Below, one piece after another: positions 7,127-7,755 of a DNA stretch of 7,755 bases. Under the pieces are notes generated by a model. That model did not search any database, was not told where the DNA came from, and worked only from the letters and a program-made list of their open reading frames with translations. The stretch lies in assembly GCA_015490395.1 (NCBI GenBank), contig WFXX01000260.1:1-7755 (forward strand), written 5' to 3'. The stretch is from Gammaproteobacteria bacterium (GTDB lineage: Bacteria > Pseudomonadota > Gammaproteobacteria > DRLM01). Made by a program: the position numbers and the translations under genes. The first letter of the stretch is position 1. Each line of letters opens with the position of its first letter.

Positions 7127-7755
7127 CTAACCGTTGGCGGCTAGAAGAGCCGGGTCAGCTCCTTCGGCTCCGGTCACCTGCGCCAGGTCTCGAGGCTCAT
7201 GTACCGCTGGGTGACGTGCCATTCGTCGGTCTGCTCGGCCAGCAGGGCGCCCACCAGGCGCACGACGGCCTCGTCGTTGGGGAAGATCCCCACCACGTCG
7301 GTCCGGCGCTTGATCTCCTTGTTCAGCCGCTCCAGGGGGTTGGTGGAGGCCAGCTGCCGCCAGTGCTCCCTGGGGAAGGCCATGTGCGCCAGGACGTCCG
7401 CCTCGGCCTCGTCCATCAGGACCGCCACCTTCGGAAAACGGCGCCGCAGGCTCTCGGACACCTCCCGCCACTGCCGCCGGGCCCCCGCCTGGTCCTCCTG
7501 CGCGAAGACCGTGCGGACAGGTCAGGCCACCATGCCGTGTTGGCCCTTCGGCACCCAGGCCAGGGCGTTGCGCAGGAAGTGCACCCGGCAGCGCTGCCAG
7601 CTCGCCCCCAGCACCTGCCCGACGGCCCGCTTCAGCCCCTCGTGGGCATCCGAGACCACCAGCTGCACCCCCCGCAAGCCCCGCCCGATCAAGTCCTGCA
7701 GGAAGGCCTTCCAGAAGGCCTCAGTCTCGGCCGGACCCACCGCCAGGCTCAGCAC
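7127..7755 (-). pseudogene. IS256-family transposase, 3' part, with internal stop and frameshift
   Basis: DDE transposase of the IS256 (transposase_mut) family; the start lies beyond the right edge. In-frame from 7755 it reads AVGPAETEAFWKAFL, QLVVSDAHEGLKRAV (catalytic Asp codon 7648-7650) and WQRCRVHFLRNAL (family CxxH motif). A TGA at 7522-7524 follows KGQHGMVA. The same frame resumes with VRTVFAQEDQAGARRQW and continues to HMAFPREHWRQLASTNPLER (catalytic Glu codon 7330-7332) and RRTDVVGIFPN. Near the end RYMSLETW goes out of frame: losing one C in the coding strand (about 7184-7188) gives a premature TGA at 7174. The shifted frame yields the expected tail LAQVTGAEGADPALLAANG with TAG at 7127-7129. 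Two independent lesions mean this copy probably cannot make active transposase, unless they are sequence errors. The first catalytic Asp is outside the window. Confidence 0.9.

Larger units (their letters stand above)
7071..7755 (-). mobile_element. IS256/Mutator-family insertion sequence, one end and partial body
   Basis: The element contains the 3' part of an IS256-type transposase, and its terminus faces the broken sulfotransferase gene. The putative inverted repeat starts at about 7071-7076 and runs to about 7098 (GTGTCCCGTCAAGTGGTG then TAAAA). This layout, with GTCC near the tip and GTGTAAAA at the inner end, matches my memory of IS256-type ends. The boundary agrees with where the sulfotransferase reading stops making sense. 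The other end and the 8-9 base target duplication typical of the family lie beyond the right edge, so the exact tip is uncertain by a few bases. About 30 non-coding bases lie between the repeat and the transposase stop. Confidence 0.8.

Overview
This is a very GC-rich stretch of bacterial DNA. Genes are tightly packed, strong GGAGG-type ribosome binding sites are visible, and GC-ending codons dominate. It looks like a proteobacterium or a similar high-GC bacterium, but nothing in the window fixes the taxon. No rRNA, tRNA or CRISPR array was seen. The gene content suggests part of a surface-glycan or glycoprotein accessory locus whose right side is degrading next to an insertion sequence.

Left block (1-4875, + strand). 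The window opens inside the alpha subunit of a thiamine-diphosphate (TPP) 2-oxoacid dehydrogenase-type E1 enzyme. Its coding frame breaks near base 350, where about 20 conserved residues are missing. The beta subunit overlaps its end and looks complete. It is followed by a radical SAM protein with extra C-terminal cysteines. The next gene, overlapping by 17 bases, is a 643-residue CgeB-like glycosyltransferase with a long N-terminal domain. The four genes are close or overlapping and probably form one operon. No E2 or E3 gene is visible, so the E1 pair may serve special sugar or ketoacid chemistry rather than a classical dehydrogenase complex (inference).

Middle (4886-6496, - strand). A second GT-B-type glycosyltransferase converges on the first with a 10-base gap. 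A short inverted repeat lies at the junction. The 86-base interval upstream of this gene is shared with a divergent + strand gene.

Right block (6583-7755). A + strand sulfotransferase-like gene has a strong RBS but ends early at an in-frame TGA. Recognisable coding sequence continues in the same frame for about 12 more codons, until the end of an IS256/Mutator-family element. The element runs off the right edge. Its transposase (- strand) carries an in-frame TGA and a one-base frameshift near its C-terminus.

Together the genes suggest: E1 pair and radical SAM enzyme (precursor or modification chemistry), then two glycosyltransferases (transfer), then a now-broken sulfotransferase-like gene (decoration). 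Three of the seven genes carry lesions. Either the locus is decaying or the underlying sequence contains assembly or sequencing errors; the window alone cannot decide.
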